Assembly (NCBI GenBank): GCA_003212885.1
Contig: QCOP01000001.1
Coordinates: forward strand, 1-64,000
Source: Prochlorococcus sp. AG-432-D11
GTDB lineage: Bacteria; Cyanobacteriota; Cyanobacteriia; PCC-6307; Cyanobiaceae
Direction of reading: 5' to 3'
DNA length: 64,000 nt
The notes under the pieces were generated by a model, which worked only from the letters and a program-made list of their open reading frames with translations, did no database searches and was not told the origin of the DNA. Positions 27,224 to 36,584 of this stretch are shown here, piece by piece; position 1 is the first letter of the stretch; each line of letters opens with the position of its first letter. Made by a program: the position numbers and the translations under genes.

Positions 27224-28406
27224 TTTCTCTCCCTTTAATCAATTATTCTCTGTAAAGTCCTTACACAAGAAACTGTTAGAGCCAATTCTAGATAGTGATA
27301 ATGGTTTAGATGCTGAAGTATTAACTCAATTAAGCCTTTCTACATTAAAACAAATTTCACTTTATAAATCTTTCCCTATAATCTCAGATCTATTAAAACA
27401 ACTCAAAAATGAGCTTCAAATAAGTAACCCTAAATTAGAGCAAAATTTGTTTGGTTGCCACTTTGCAAATCCAATTGGTCTAGCAGCTGGATTCGATAAA
27501 AATGGTATAGCTGCAGGTATTTGGGACTATTTTGGTTTTGGCTTCTCGGAGTTAGGCACTGTAACCATGCACTGTCAACCAGGCAATCCCAAACCTCGGC
27601 TTTTTCGACTAGCTAAAGAACAAGCTGCTTTAAATCGTTTGGGATTTAATAACAATGGTTCGAAAGAAATGCTCAACACTTTAAAGAAACAAGACTTGCG
27701 CGAGAAGAATGACAGAAAATCTTTGATAGGAATTAACTTAGGAAAATCCAAAATTACAACGATTGATAATGCCCCAGAAGATTATGCATTTTCCTTAGAG
27801 CTCCTAGCACCTTTGGCTGATTATGCCGTAATCAATGTCAGTTCACCCAATACGCCCGGTCTAAGAATTTTGCAAGAAGAAACACGATTAAGGAGACTAA
27901 TTGCAAAATTAAGACGATTACCTGAATGTCCTCCCTTATTAGTAAAAATCGCTCCTGATCTAGATGATTATGGTATTGATGCCATAGCCAAAGTAGCCTT
28001 TGAAGAAGGTCTGGCAGGATTAATTGCAGTAAATACAAGTATTGATAGGCTTGGACTAGAAAACAGAATCCTCAATCAAACAGGCAACGCCTTAAAGAAT
28101 GAGGCGGGTGGGTTGAGTGGAAAACCTCTTCAACAAAGGGCATTATCTGTTGTCAAACAATTATATAAAACTACAAAAGGAGAATTGCCCTTGATTGGAG
28201 TAGGAGGTATCGACTCTCCAAAAATTGCCTGGGAAAGGATTACTGCGGGTGCATCATTAATTCAAATTTATACAGGCTGGATTTATAAAGGACCACAACT
28301 AGTTCCCCAAATTCTTGAAGGTTTAATCTCACAACTTGACCAATATGGCTTTAACTCTATCTCAGAAGCTGTTGGTACTGATGCCCCATGGAAAAACCAA
28401 AAATAA
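27216..28406 (+). CDS. pyrD: Dihydroorotate dehydrogenase (quinone), class 2
   Basis: Oxidises dihydroorotate to orotate in pyrimidine synthesis, passing electrons to membrane quinone through FMN. The N-terminal membrane-associating helices and [26 protein letters not shown] and [15 protein letters not shown] match class 2. At 396 residues it is longer than the E. coli enzyme (336), mainly at the N-terminus. It overlaps rnhA and the next gene, so all three are probably co-transcribed. Confidence 0.95.
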   Translation: MNNFSPFNQLFSVKSLHKKLLEPILDSDNGLDAEVLTQLSLSTLKQISLYKSFPIISDLLKQLKNELQISNPKLEQNLFGCHFANPIGLAAGFDKNGIAAGIWDYFGFGFSELGTVTMHCQPGNPKPRLFRLAKEQAALNRLGFNNNGSKEMLNTLKKQDLREKNDRKSLIGINLGKSKITTIDNAPEDYAFSLELLAPLADYAVINVSSPNTPGLRILQEETRLRRLIAKLRRLPECPPLLVKIAPDLDDYGIDAIAKVAFEEGLAGLIAVNTSIDRLGLENRILNQTGNALKNEAGGLSGKPLQQRALSVVKQLYKTTKGELPLIGVGGIDSPKIAWERITAGASLIQIYTGWIYKGPQLVPQILEGLISQLDQYGFNSISEAVGTDAPWKNQK

Positions 28407-29503
28407 ACTTAGAAAACTCTCTATTAAATAGACCTCACTATCACGGAGGAAATCTAGAAGAGCATTCCAAAATACTAGGAGTTTCTCCTAATAAAATTGT
28501 AGATGCAAGTGCATCTTTAGTACCTTTCCCACTAACCAACAAACTAAAGAAAGTTCTAAAAAGAGCCATAGATAAAAAACTACTTTATAGCTATCCAGAT
28601 AGAAACCATACTTCTCTAAAAAAGGCAATCGCCAGTTGGCATAACATTGACGAAGCCTGTGTCTTCCCTGGTAACGGAGCCGCAGAACTTTTTACCTGGG
28701 CAGCCAAGGATGCTGCAAAAGAAGGCATCAGTACTCTTCCTTCACCAGGGTTTTCAGACTATGAGCGAGCTTTAAAATGCTGGGATGCTCAATATATTCA
28801 TATGGCTCTTCCTTTATTATGGAGCAACAAATTTCCACAAGATTTTCCATTAACCCCAACAACAAAAGTTATTTGGATAACCAACCCTCATAATCCAACA
28901 GGACAACTTTGGAGCCGTGATTCATTAGAAACATTCTTAAAGAAAGGTCATTTAATCATTTGTGATGAAGCGTTCTTACCACTAGTACCTAATGGAGAGA
29001 AACAGTCGCTCGTTCCATTATCATTCAAGTACTCTAATCTAATAATTATTCGAAGCCTTACAAAACTTTTTGGGATTGCAGGTTTAAGACTTGGCTATGC
29101 AATTAGTCACCCTGAGCGACTAGACTTTTGGCAACTATGGAGAGACCCTTGGCCCGTAAATAGCATTGCTATTTTACTTGGGGAAACAATAATGAATGAT
29201 CACAATATGCTAAAAGGATGGTTACGGAAAGTACAACATTGGGTCAGAGAAGAAGGGCAGTGGTTTAACGCAAAATTTGCAACGTTAAATGATTTAAATG
29301 CATATCCATCAGTTGCAAATTTTCAGCTTATAAAAAGCAAAAAACCTCTTAAGGGTTTTAATGAGAAGCTATTAAATTCATATATTCTTTTGAGGGACTG
29401 TAGTTCTTTTAGAAACCTAGATAAAAACTGGTTTAGAATAAGCTTTCAAAATAGGAAAAAAAATAAACTTATTTTCAAATCTTTTCAAAAATTTTTAACT
29501 TAA
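28388..29503 (+). CDS. PLP aminotransferase-fold, probable L-threonine-phosphate decarboxylase
   Basis: A fold-type I PLP enzyme. HGGN near residue 19, [19 protein letters not shown] and [16 protein letters not shown] with the PLP Lys (about 226) match the CobC/CobD family, which decarboxylates threonine phosphate to make the aminopropanol linker of cobalamin. A histidinol-phosphate-type aminotransferase is the main alternative, but a better HisC-like gene lies at 43757. It overlaps pyrD by 19 bp and murG (convergent) by 9 bp. Confidence 0.75.
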   Translation: MEKPKINLENSLLNRPHYHGGNLEEHSKILGVSPNKIVDASASLVPFPLTNKLKKVLKRAIDKKLLYSYPDRNHTSLKKAIASWHNIDEACVFPGNGAAELFTWAAKDAAKEGISTLPSPGFSDYERALKCWDAQYIHMALPLLWSNKFPQDFPLTPTTKVIWITNPHNPTGQLWSRDSLETFLKKGHLIICDEAFLPLVPNGEKQSLVPLSFKYSNLIIIRSLTKLFGIAGLRLGYAISHPERLDFWQLWRDPWPVNSIAILLGETIMNDHNMLKGWLRKVQHWVREEGQWFNAKFATLNDLNAYPSVANFQLIKSKKPLKGFNEKLLNSYILLRDCSSFRNLDKNWFRISFQNRKKNKLIFKSFQKFLT

Positions 29504-30562
29504 AGTAATCAATATCCTCACTATTTCTTTTGTTGAATCTCTAAGTTGCAATTGCTTAATGCATTTTTTCATATCTTTAAGCAATTCAGGAGATTCATTT
29601 ATTCCCAACAATCTATTTCCAAGCAAATTATCAAGAATCTTTTCTAAACGAATATGATTAGTATCACTCTGATGAAGAATTAATGCTCCACCAGATTCAG
29701 CTGCATAGGCAGCGTTAAATTCTTGATGATTATCAGTTGCATAAGGATAAGGAACAAGAATTGAAGGAATACCACAAAAAGCTATTTCGCTCAAAGCACT
29801 AGCCCCTGAACGGCTGATCACAAGGTCTGAATGAGCAAGGAGAGCGGGTACTTCATCGCTAAAGGCTCTTTCTACAATATTTACATGCCTGAGTTGCGGT
29901 TTATCATTTTTCCCAATCAAATGAACAACTCTGCATCCTTGATTTAAAAACTTTGGCAAAACATATCTAACCATTACGTTTAACTGCACAGCTCCTTGAC
30001 TGCCACCCATGACCAATAAAAGAGGGCCTTCGCCATTAGGTACCCAATCTGGAAGAGATTTTTGGAATAGAAACTCTTCTCGAACGGGTGTTCCAGTTAT
30101 AACAGTTTTACAATTTCCGAGATATTGCTTAGCTGGTTCGACGCCCAATGCCACTAAATCACAAAATCGGCCCAACAATCGCGTAACTTTTCCTGGATAA
30201 GCATTGGATTCATGAATCAAAACTTTAATACCACAAAACTTTGCCGCAAGAATTGCTGGGGCGGCAATATATCCACCTGTTGTAAAAACCAAATGAATAC
30301 CTTCTTTCTGAATAAATTGAATAACAACAATCGTTGATCTAAAAAGGTTAAAGCACTGAGCTACTCTATTAAAAAGAGACCCTCTCAAGCCCTCCACATC
30401 AATAGTCTTTAAAGGAAAATGATCGCCAATTATTTCCCTCTCCATACGACCTTTCACGCCCAGCCAAAATACCTTCCAATTTTTGGGAAGAGTTTTTGCA
30501 ACCGATAATGCAGGGAAAAGATGGCCTCCAGTCCCACTTGCAGCAATCAATATCTTTGGCAT
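29495..30562 (-). CDS. murG: UDP-GlcNAc transferase MurG
   Basis: Adds GlcNAc to lipid I to form lipid II on the inner face of the plasma membrane. MPKILIAASGTGGHLFPAL at the N-terminus, VMGGSQGAVQLN, and the donor-site SDLVISRSGASALSEIAFCGIPSILVPYP are canonical GT28 motifs. I prefer the ATG at 30562 (355 aa); a TTG six codons upstream is possible. Confidence 0.96.
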   Translation of the reverse strand: MPKILIAASGTGGHLFPALSVAKTLPKNWKVFWLGVKGRMEREIIGDHFPLKTIDVEGLRGSLFNRVAQCFNLFRSTIVVIQFIQKEGIHLVFTTGGYIAAPAILAAKFCGIKVLIHESNAYPGKVTRLLGRFCDLVALGVEPAKQYLGNCKTVITGTPVREEFLFQKSLPDWVPNGEGPLLLVMGGSQGAVQLNVMVRYVLPKFLNQGCRVVHLIGKNDKPQLRHVNIVERAFSDEVPALLAHSDLVISRSGASALSEIAFCGIPSILVPYPYATDNHQEFNAAYAAESGGALILHQSDTNHIRLEKILDNLLGNRLLGINESPELLKDMKKCIKQLQLRDSTKEIVRILITLS

Positions 30563-30608
30563 CTTTAACAATGAAAGCAATTCTTATGATTAAGTTATAG
30601 GTAATTCT

Positions 30609-31346
30609 TTGAAAACATTGACACCTCATTTACTCAAAGTTGTTCTTGGGTCAGTGATTTTTACCCTAAGTACATTCCCTGCCAATGGATTTTCGCAAAA
30701 TTTAGGAATTAAATCTTTTTGCAATAAACTTGAAACAGCACTCAATAATAAGGAAAAAGCTAATTTTGCTTCCCTCCTATCAGAAGAAATTTATAAAAAC
30801 TTTTATAGTTCGTACCAAGATCTCATAGAAAATTTCCCTAATTCTAAATGGGAAATAAATCCATTAGAGCAAAGAAAAAAAGAAAGTTTTACTGTTGAAA
30901 TCATTATAACTGGACAAAATACTCAGGGAAAGAATCAATATTTGCTAGAATCAAAGCAACTCTTAAGACTCAATTTAAAGAATAATATTGTTATTAAAAA
31001 AGAGTTAATTAGTGAATATTCTATTGTCAAAAGCAAAAATAATGCCATTACGATGACTTTTAATATCCCAAATTCTGTTTTAACAGGAAGCATATATGAT
31101 ATAGATGTAATTTTGGACAAGCCCCTAGGAGATGAAATCCTTGCAGGAGGAATCATTAATGTACAAAATGACCTAAATACAAAAATTTTAAATAAAAATA
31201 TTCCCCTAATGCCATTAGCATCAGGAGGATTATTTAAAACTGCACAAGCCCCTTTAGAGACAGGAAAGCAAAAATGGGCTGTACTATTAGCTCATCCTGA
31301 AGGAATAATTTCAATTTTCAAAACAGTTAAAATAGTTTCTAATTAA
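30609..31346 (+). CDS. Exported conserved hypothetical protein
   Basis: I do not recognise a domain. The N-terminus (KTLTPHLLKVVLGSVIFTLSTFPANGFSQ) is a Sec signal peptide with likely cleavage after ANG-F-S or thereabouts. The mature part is mainly beta-strand, with FCNKLETALNNKEKANFASLLSEE resembling the start of an NTF2-like or lipocalin-like helix-beta unit. It starts with TTG at 30609 and is convergent with pgk. Function unknown. Confidence 0.6.
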   Translation: MKTLTPHLLKVVLGSVIFTLSTFPANGFSQNLGIKSFCNKLETALNNKEKANFASLLSEEIYKNFYSSYQDLIENFPNSKWEINPLEQRKKESFTVEIIITGQNTQGKNQYLLESKQLLRLNLKNNIVIKKELISEYSIVKSKNNAITMTFNIPNSVLTGSIYDIDVILDKPLGDEILAGGIINVQNDLNTKILNKNIPLMPLASGGLFKTAQAPLETGKQKWAVLLAHPEGIISIFKTVKIVSN

Positions 31347-31410
31347 ACCAAAAAGAAAACATTTTAAAATTTGGGAATTTCATTAATTATTGAACATATA
31401 GTACTATCCC

Positions 31411-32616
31411 TTACACTGAATCGAGTGCTGCTACCCCTGGAAGGATCTTACCCTCCAGCAACTCTAGGCTGGCTCCACCACCAGTAGAAATATGAGACAT
31501 TTGATTGGCAAGACCGGCCTTTTCTACAGCTGCGACCGAATCTCCACCACCAATAATTGTGCAGCAGCCTTGATTGCTTAGTTCAGCCAATGATGAAGCA
31601 ATGGCATTAGTGCCATTTGCAAACTTATCAAATTCAAAAACACCCATTGGGCCATTCCAAATTACTGTTTTGCAATTACTTAGGGCTTCTTGAAAAACTT
31701 TAATTGAGTCAGGTCCTATGTCTAAACCCATCCAACCTTCGGGAATGGAATTTATAGATGTTATTTGGCTATTTGCATTTGGAGAGAAATCATCTGCCAA
31801 GACAACATCTGTTGGCAAAAGCAACTCAACACCTTTTAATTTTGCTTTTTCTTCAAGATCCTTTGCTAACTCAAGCTTATCTTCTTCTACTAAACTATTC
31901 CCTACTGAGAGCCCCCTAGCCTTATAAAAAGTGAAAATCATTCCACCACCAATTAATACCTTGTCACATTTATCAATAAGTGATTCAAGTACACCAATTT
32001 TACTACTGACTTTAGAGCCTCCAACAATAGCAGCGAGTGGGCGCTTAGGTGAATCAATCGCTCCTTGAAGATATTGCAATTCCTTCTCCATTAAATAGCC
32101 TGCAACATTTGGACTAAGAAATTGAGTTACTCCTTCAGTGGAAGCATGAGCCCTATGGGCAGCACCAAAAGCGTCATTTACGTATATTTCGGCATTGGCT
32201 GCCAATTCTTTGGCAAAAGTTTTATCATTTTTCTCTTCACCCTCCATAAAACGAACATTCTCAAGAAGAACTACTCCTCCCTCAGAAATTGATGATATTT
32301 TTTCAGCTGCATCAGGTCCAATACAACTATCAGTTTTCAATACATCTTGGCCAAGCAATTCAGAAAGTCTTTTTGCAACAGGTGTTAAACGCATTCCTTC
32401 GTTCACTTTCCCTTTGGGCCTTCCAAAATGAGCAGCAAGAATAACTTTTGCTTTTTTTGCAATCAAATCAGTAATGGTTGGAATTGCTGCTCTGATTCGT
32501 GTGTCATCAGTTATGTCACCGTTATCATTCACGGGTACATTGAAATCAACTCTTACGAATACACGCTTGCCGCATAGCTCCTCAGCGCCGAGACTAGAAA
32601 GAGAACGCTTTGCCAT
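31411..32616 (-). CDS. pgk: Phosphoglycerate kinase
   Basis: Makes 1,3-bisphosphoglycerate in the Calvin cycle and works in reverse in glycolysis. [27 protein letters not shown] and the hinge and nucleotide motifs [10 protein letters not shown] and [13 protein letters not shown] are intact. The 401-residue length is standard. Regulation by CP12 acts elsewhere in the cycle. Confidence 0.98.
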   Translation of the reverse strand: MAKRSLSSLGAEELCGKRVFVRVDFNVPVNDNGDITDDTRIRAAIPTITDLIAKKAKVILAAHFGRPKGKVNEGMRLTPVAKRLSELLGQDVLKTDSCIGPDAAEKISSISEGGVVLLENVRFMEGEEKNDKTFAKELAANAEIYVNDAFGAAHRAHASTEGVTQFLSPNVAGYLMEKELQYLQGAIDSPKRPLAAIVGGSKVSSKIGVLESLIDKCDKVLIGGGMIFTFYKARGLSVGNSLVEEDKLELAKDLEEKAKLKGVELLLPTDVVLADDFSPNANSQITSINSIPEGWMGLDIGPDSIKVFQEALSNCKTVIWNGPMGVFEFDKFANGTNAIASSLAELSNQGCCTIIGGGDSVAAVEKAGLANQMSHISTGGGASLELLEGKILPGVAALDSV

Positions 32617-33093
32617 GAGGTCCTAAATACGAATAAAAACTGAGCGACAATAACCCGAGATCGTTGCAAATTATTTTTTACTAAGCCAGAAGAGTCATCT
32701 GACCATTGGGAAAAAATCCTCAAATCCTATACCCTGACTAAAATATGTTTAAAAAAATCCTTTTCCCTATTTGTCAGAACCAAGCATTTTTCAACACTTT
32801 CAAAAGTTATCGACCTTACTAAGAGTCAAAGATCAGAAATCATTCATTAATTGAGAACTATCGCAAAGAAAAACAATATATACATATTTATTAAATAAAA
32901 CTATTGAACAATGTTTAGAAAAATAATTTTTCGCACGATAGAAAAACAGATAAAAATCTAAATCAGGTAATTTGAGGTGTTATCAAATAGATTTAATCGT
33001 GATATCTGTGAGGAATATAAATCTTAGAAGAGATTCAAGAGGTAAAATCAATCAAATAATTGAAATCATTACCTATACAGCTATGATAATCTC
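32617..33093. other. 477-bp divergent spacer, no clear gene
   Basis: The longest spacer in the window, between pgk (minus) and rbgA (plus). It is very AT-rich. I found no tRNA, no terminator and no long ORF. A 32-codon ORF (32999-33097) runs into rbgA. It presumably holds the promoters of pgk and the rbgA-rluD pair; an unseen small RNA is possible. Confidence 0.4.
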
Positions 33094-33097
33094 ATGA
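32999..33097 (+). CDS. Possible 32-aa leader peptide upstream of rbgA
   Basis: GTG-initiated ORF (VISVRNINLRRDSRGK ... ending MIIS) whose TGA overlaps the rbgA ATG as ATGA, the arrangement used for translational coupling elsewhere in this window. No homology recognised. It may be chance in an AT-rich spacer. Confidence 0.2.
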   Translation: MISVRNINLRRDSRGKINQIIEIITYTAMIIS

Positions 33098-33954
33098 AAT
33101 CTCCTATTATTCAGTGGTATCCTGGACATATAGCAAAAGCTGAGAAGCACCTAAAAAATAATCTAAACAAAGTAGATTTAATTATTGAAGTCAGAGATGC
33201 AAGAATACCCCATTCCACATCTCATCCAAGTTTAAAGCAATGGATCAATAACAAAAAGCATATTTTAGTGATTAATCGAAAAGATATGATTTCAGAAAGT
33301 AATTTAAAAAAATGGGATCACAAATTGATTAATGAAGGTAAACAACCTTTTTGGTGTAATGCAAAAATCGGTCAAGGTATAAACGAAATTAAAGAAGCTG
33401 CTGTAAGAACTGGTACTGAATTAAATGCTCGAAGATTATCTAGGGGAATGCTTGCTAGACCTATTAGGGCACTCACTCTTGGATTCCCCAATGTTGGCAA
33501 ATCCGCTTTAATTAATCAATTAATGAAGAGAAAAATAGTTGCTAGTGCTCGTCGAGCAGGAGTAACCAAATCATTACATTGGGTTAGACTGGGCAAAGGT
33601 CTAGATTTACTTGATGCACCTGGAATTTTACCACCTCAACTTGATGATCAGAAATCCGCTCTAAAACTTGCTATCTGTGATGATATTGGTGAAGCAGCAT
33701 ATGACGTTGAATTAGTAGCTATAGCTTTTTTAAACTTGCTTGAAGAAATTACAGGTAAAAACTCGGTTCGCGCTGAATCTATTCTTCAAAAACGTTATGG
33801 AATAGAGATGAAAATTGATTTTAAAAATTCACATGAATGGTTAAAGCTCTGTGCTATTCAACATACTTCTGGAGATACAACAAGAATGGCTCAAAGATTC
33901 TTAGATGACTTCCGAAAATTACTCTTGGGCCCGATCTCTCTAGAACTTCCATGA
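33094..33954 (+). CDS. rbgA: Ribosome biogenesis GTPase RbgA/YlqF
   Basis: A circularly permuted GTPase for late 50S assembly. IQWYPGHIAKAEKHL at the N-terminus is a family mark, G4 NRKDM (about 62) precedes G1 GFPNVGKSAL (about 130), and DAPGILPPQ is G3. The C-terminal ANTAR-like helical domain is present. The ATGA overlap with rluD couples two ribosome-maturation genes. Confidence 0.93.
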   Translation: MKSPIIQWYPGHIAKAEKHLKNNLNKVDLIIEVRDARIPHSTSHPSLKQWINNKKHILVINRKDMISESNLKKWDHKLINEGKQPFWCNAKIGQGINEIKEAAVRTGTELNARRLSRGMLARPIRALTLGFPNVGKSALINQLMKRKIVASARRAGVTKSLHWVRLGKGLDLLDAPGILPPQLDDQKSALKLAICDDIGEAAYDVELVAIAFLNLLEEITGKNSVRAESILQKRYGIEMKIDFKNSHEWLKLCAIQHTSGDTTRMAQRFLDDFRKLLLGPISLELP

Positions 33955-34922
33955 CAATAGAAACGAAACAAGAAAATTTTGGTCATGGAGATGGAGAGCT
34001 CGTTGTACTTAGTTATACAAAACCATTACCGATGAGACTGGATAGATGGCTGGTAAGCCAAAGACCTGAACAAAGCAGAGCTCATATTCAAAAATTCATT
34101 ACTCAAGGGTTAGTAAAAGTAAATGGTGTCTTAGCAAAATCAAAAACACCTTTAAGACAAGGGGATGAAATTGCAATTTGGCTGCCCCCCCCAGAGCCTC
34201 TACCTTATTTAATTCCAGAAAAAATGGAATTAGATGTACTTTTTGAAGACGAACATTTGATAGTAATCAATAAACAGGCGGGCCTGGCAGTTCACCCTGC
34301 TCCAGGCAATAAAAACGGAACTTTAGTAAATGGATTATTAGATCACTGCAAAAATTTACCTGGAATTGGAGGCAAACTCAGACCTGGCATAGTACACAGA
34401 CTAGATAAAGACACTACAGGTTGTATTGTTATTGCCAAAAGCCAAGAGGCATTAGTCAACCTTCAAAAGCAAATACAAAACCGTATTGCATCCAGGAACT
34501 ACATCGCTATAGTTCACGGGGCTCCTCAATCAACAAAAGGTACAATCTGTGGTTCTATAGGACGTCACCCTGTTGATAGAAAAAAATATGCAGTAGTTTC
34601 GGACGATCTTGGTAGATTTGCTCGTACTCATTGGAAGTTAGAAGAAAGACTAGGAGATTATTCCCTAATGAGCTTCAAGCTAGATACAGGAAGAACTCAT
34701 CAAATTAGAGTCCACTGTGCACATTTCGGTCATCCGATCTTAGGAGACCAAACATATAGCCGATGCAAAAAATTACCTACTCAATTGCAAGGTCAAGCTT
34801 TACATGCTATCGAACTTGGACTTATTCATCCAAAAACAAAAAAAGACATGCTTTTCAACGCTCCTTTGCCTAAATCCTTCAATAAAGCCCTAACAATACT
34901 GCGTAAAAATATACTGCATTAG
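33951..34922 (+). CDS. rluD: 23S rRNA pseudouridine synthase, RluD family
   Basis: An N-terminal S4 RNA-binding domain (MRLDRWLVSQRPEQSRAHIQKFI) and the catalytic domain with PGIVHRLDKDTTG (catalytic Asp near 152) and GRTHQIRVHCAHFGHPILGD. It isomerises uridines in 23S rRNA helix 69. Convergent 4-bp overlap with the ABC ATPase stop codon. Confidence 0.92.
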   Translation: MTIETKQENFGHGDGELVVLSYTKPLPMRLDRWLVSQRPEQSRAHIQKFITQGLVKVNGVLAKSKTPLRQGDEIAIWLPPPEPLPYLIPEKMELDVLFEDEHLIVINKQAGLAVHPAPGNKNGTLVNGLLDHCKNLPGIGGKLRPGIVHRLDKDTTGCIVIAKSQEALVNLQKQIQNRIASRNYIAIVHGAPQSTKGTICGSIGRHPVDRKKYAVVSDDLGRFARTHWKLEERLGDYSLMSFKLDTGRTHQIRVHCAHFGHPILGDQTYSRCKKLPTQLQGQALHAIELGLIHPKTKKDMLFNAPLPKSFNKALTILRKNILH

Positions 34923-36529
34923 AAAGCCTCAGTAATTCTTGGTGATGCTGCTGCTAGCTCCTTTGCAAGATCTGACTGAGGATTTTGAAAAATTTCTCCA
35001 GCAGTACCTTCTTCAACAATAGAACCTTTGTCTAAAAGAATAATCCTGTGACAAAAACTACTTGCAACTGATAAATCATGTGTAATAAACAAAATTGATA
35101 TCTTTAAATTAGTTTGCAATTGTCTTAATAAATCCAAAATATCAGCCTGGATTTTATAATCAAGCATGCTAATACTTTCATCACAAATTAAAACTCTAGG
35201 CTCCAATGCAATTGCCCTAGCTATTGCAACTCTTTGCTGTTGACCTCCTGAAAGTTCTTTTGGAAAACGATTCATAAACTTCTCTGGAGGATTTAATCCT
35301 ACTAGACATAACAAAGATCTAGTTCTTTCCCTAGCTACAGCAACCGAACATAATCCATGTATCAAGAATGGATCTGAAATAATATCTAAGACTGTCATCT
35401 TTGGATTTAAAGATGCAAATGGATCTTGAAAAACTAATTGAATTAATTTACGTGATTCCTTCAGTAAAGCATTATTTAATTGAGAAATATTCCTACCCAT
35501 AAACTTGATGACCCCACCCCTTATTGGATTAAGACCTAGTAATGCTCTGCACAATGTGCTCTTACCACAACCTGACAATCCAACAACTCCCAAAGTTTCT
35601 CCAGAACTTAAAGAGAAACTCACTCCATTAATTGCTTTTACCCAATCAATCTTCCATGGATATCCACCTATAGAATGCCAGCATCTAAGTTCCTCAACTT
35701 CAAGAATCTTATCGGCAAAAGGATAATCCTTATGTGAATTTAATTCTCTTATTCTTGCAGCATCTACCAGTTCTTTACCAATAATCGACTTAGGATTTTT
35801 AACAAATGAATTACTATAACTTTCCTCTATAATTTTACCTTGATGAAGAATCGATATACGGTCACACCATCTTAAAGCCAAAGCAATATCATGCGTAATT
35901 AATAGTAATGCACTTCCCAAATCTAAACATAGCTCTTTCAATTCACGCATAATCCTACTGGCAACAACAACATCTAAACTTGAAGTAGGTTCATCAGCAA
36001 TAATTAAAGGAGGGTTTAATGCTATAGCTAGTGCAATGGCAACACGTTGACGCATTCCACCACTAAATTCATGAGGATAACAGTTAAATAGAGATGAATC
36101 AATACCAACTTTAATAAGCAATTCTTTTGCTTTATTGTAATGCCAAATAGATGATTTATGAGGTTTATGTGCTTTCAAAGTATCAAGAATATGATCACCT
36201 ATTGTCATTAAGGGATTTAAGCGAGTCATGGGATCCTGAAAAACCAAACCAATAGTCTGCCCACGAAAATTCTTAGACTTTTGGGGATCAATTCCAAAGA
36301 AATTTCTGCCATTCACACTAATATCACCAGCGCAAAAACACCCCTGAGGGAGAATATTAAGCAATACCCTTGAAAGAGTACTTTTACCAGAGCCCGACAT
36401 CCCTATTAAGGCAACACTTTCTCCTTTCCCAACCTTTAAATCTAAGCCATCAAGGATCAGCTCTTTACTATTGGGATATCCCATCTGCAAGTGCTGAATC
36501 TTTAAAACATTTTCATCAGAACTATTCAT
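34919..36529 (-). CDS. Fused two-domain peptide-type ABC transporter ATPase
   Basis: Two Opp/Dpp-type nucleotide-binding domains in one chain, equivalent to DppD plus DppF. Walker A motifs are GMSGSGKST (about 43) and GLSGCGKST (about 317); signatures are FSGGMRQRVAIA and LSGGQQQRVAIA; each domain has a D-loop and H-loop. Partner permeases or binding proteins are not in this window. The ATG at 36529 (536 aa) starts just before NSSDENVLKIQHL; a longer frame to 36610 would overlap the divergent spoT gene and adds no domain. Confidence 0.88.
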   Translation of the reverse strand: MNSSDENVLKIQHLQMGYPNSKELILDGLDLKVGKGESVALIGMSGSGKSTLSRVLLNILPQGCFCAGDISVNGRNFFGIDPQKSKNFRGQTIGLVFQDPMTRLNPLMTIGDHILDTLKAHKPHKSSIWHYNKAKELLIKVGIDSSLFNCYPHEFSGGMRQRVAIALAIALNPPLIIADEPTSSLDVVVASRIMRELKELCLDLGSALLLITHDIALALRWCDRISILHQGKIIEESYSNSFVKNPKSIIGKELVDAARIRELNSHKDYPFADKILEVEELRCWHSIGGYPWKIDWVKAINGVSFSLSSGETLGVVGLSGCGKSTLCRALLGLNPIRGGVIKFMGRNISQLNNALLKESRKLIQLVFQDPFASLNPKMTVLDIISDPFLIHGLCSVAVARERTRSLLCLVGLNPPEKFMNRFPKELSGGQQQRVAIARAIALEPRVLICDESISMLDYKIQADILDLLRQLQTNLKISILFITHDLSVASSFCHRIILLDKGSIVEEGTAGEIFQNPQSDLAKELAAASPRITEAF

Positions 36530-36584
36530 TGTATGTAGCAATGATTGTTTACCATGAATAAAATGGATTAAATGCCAAGGTGGG

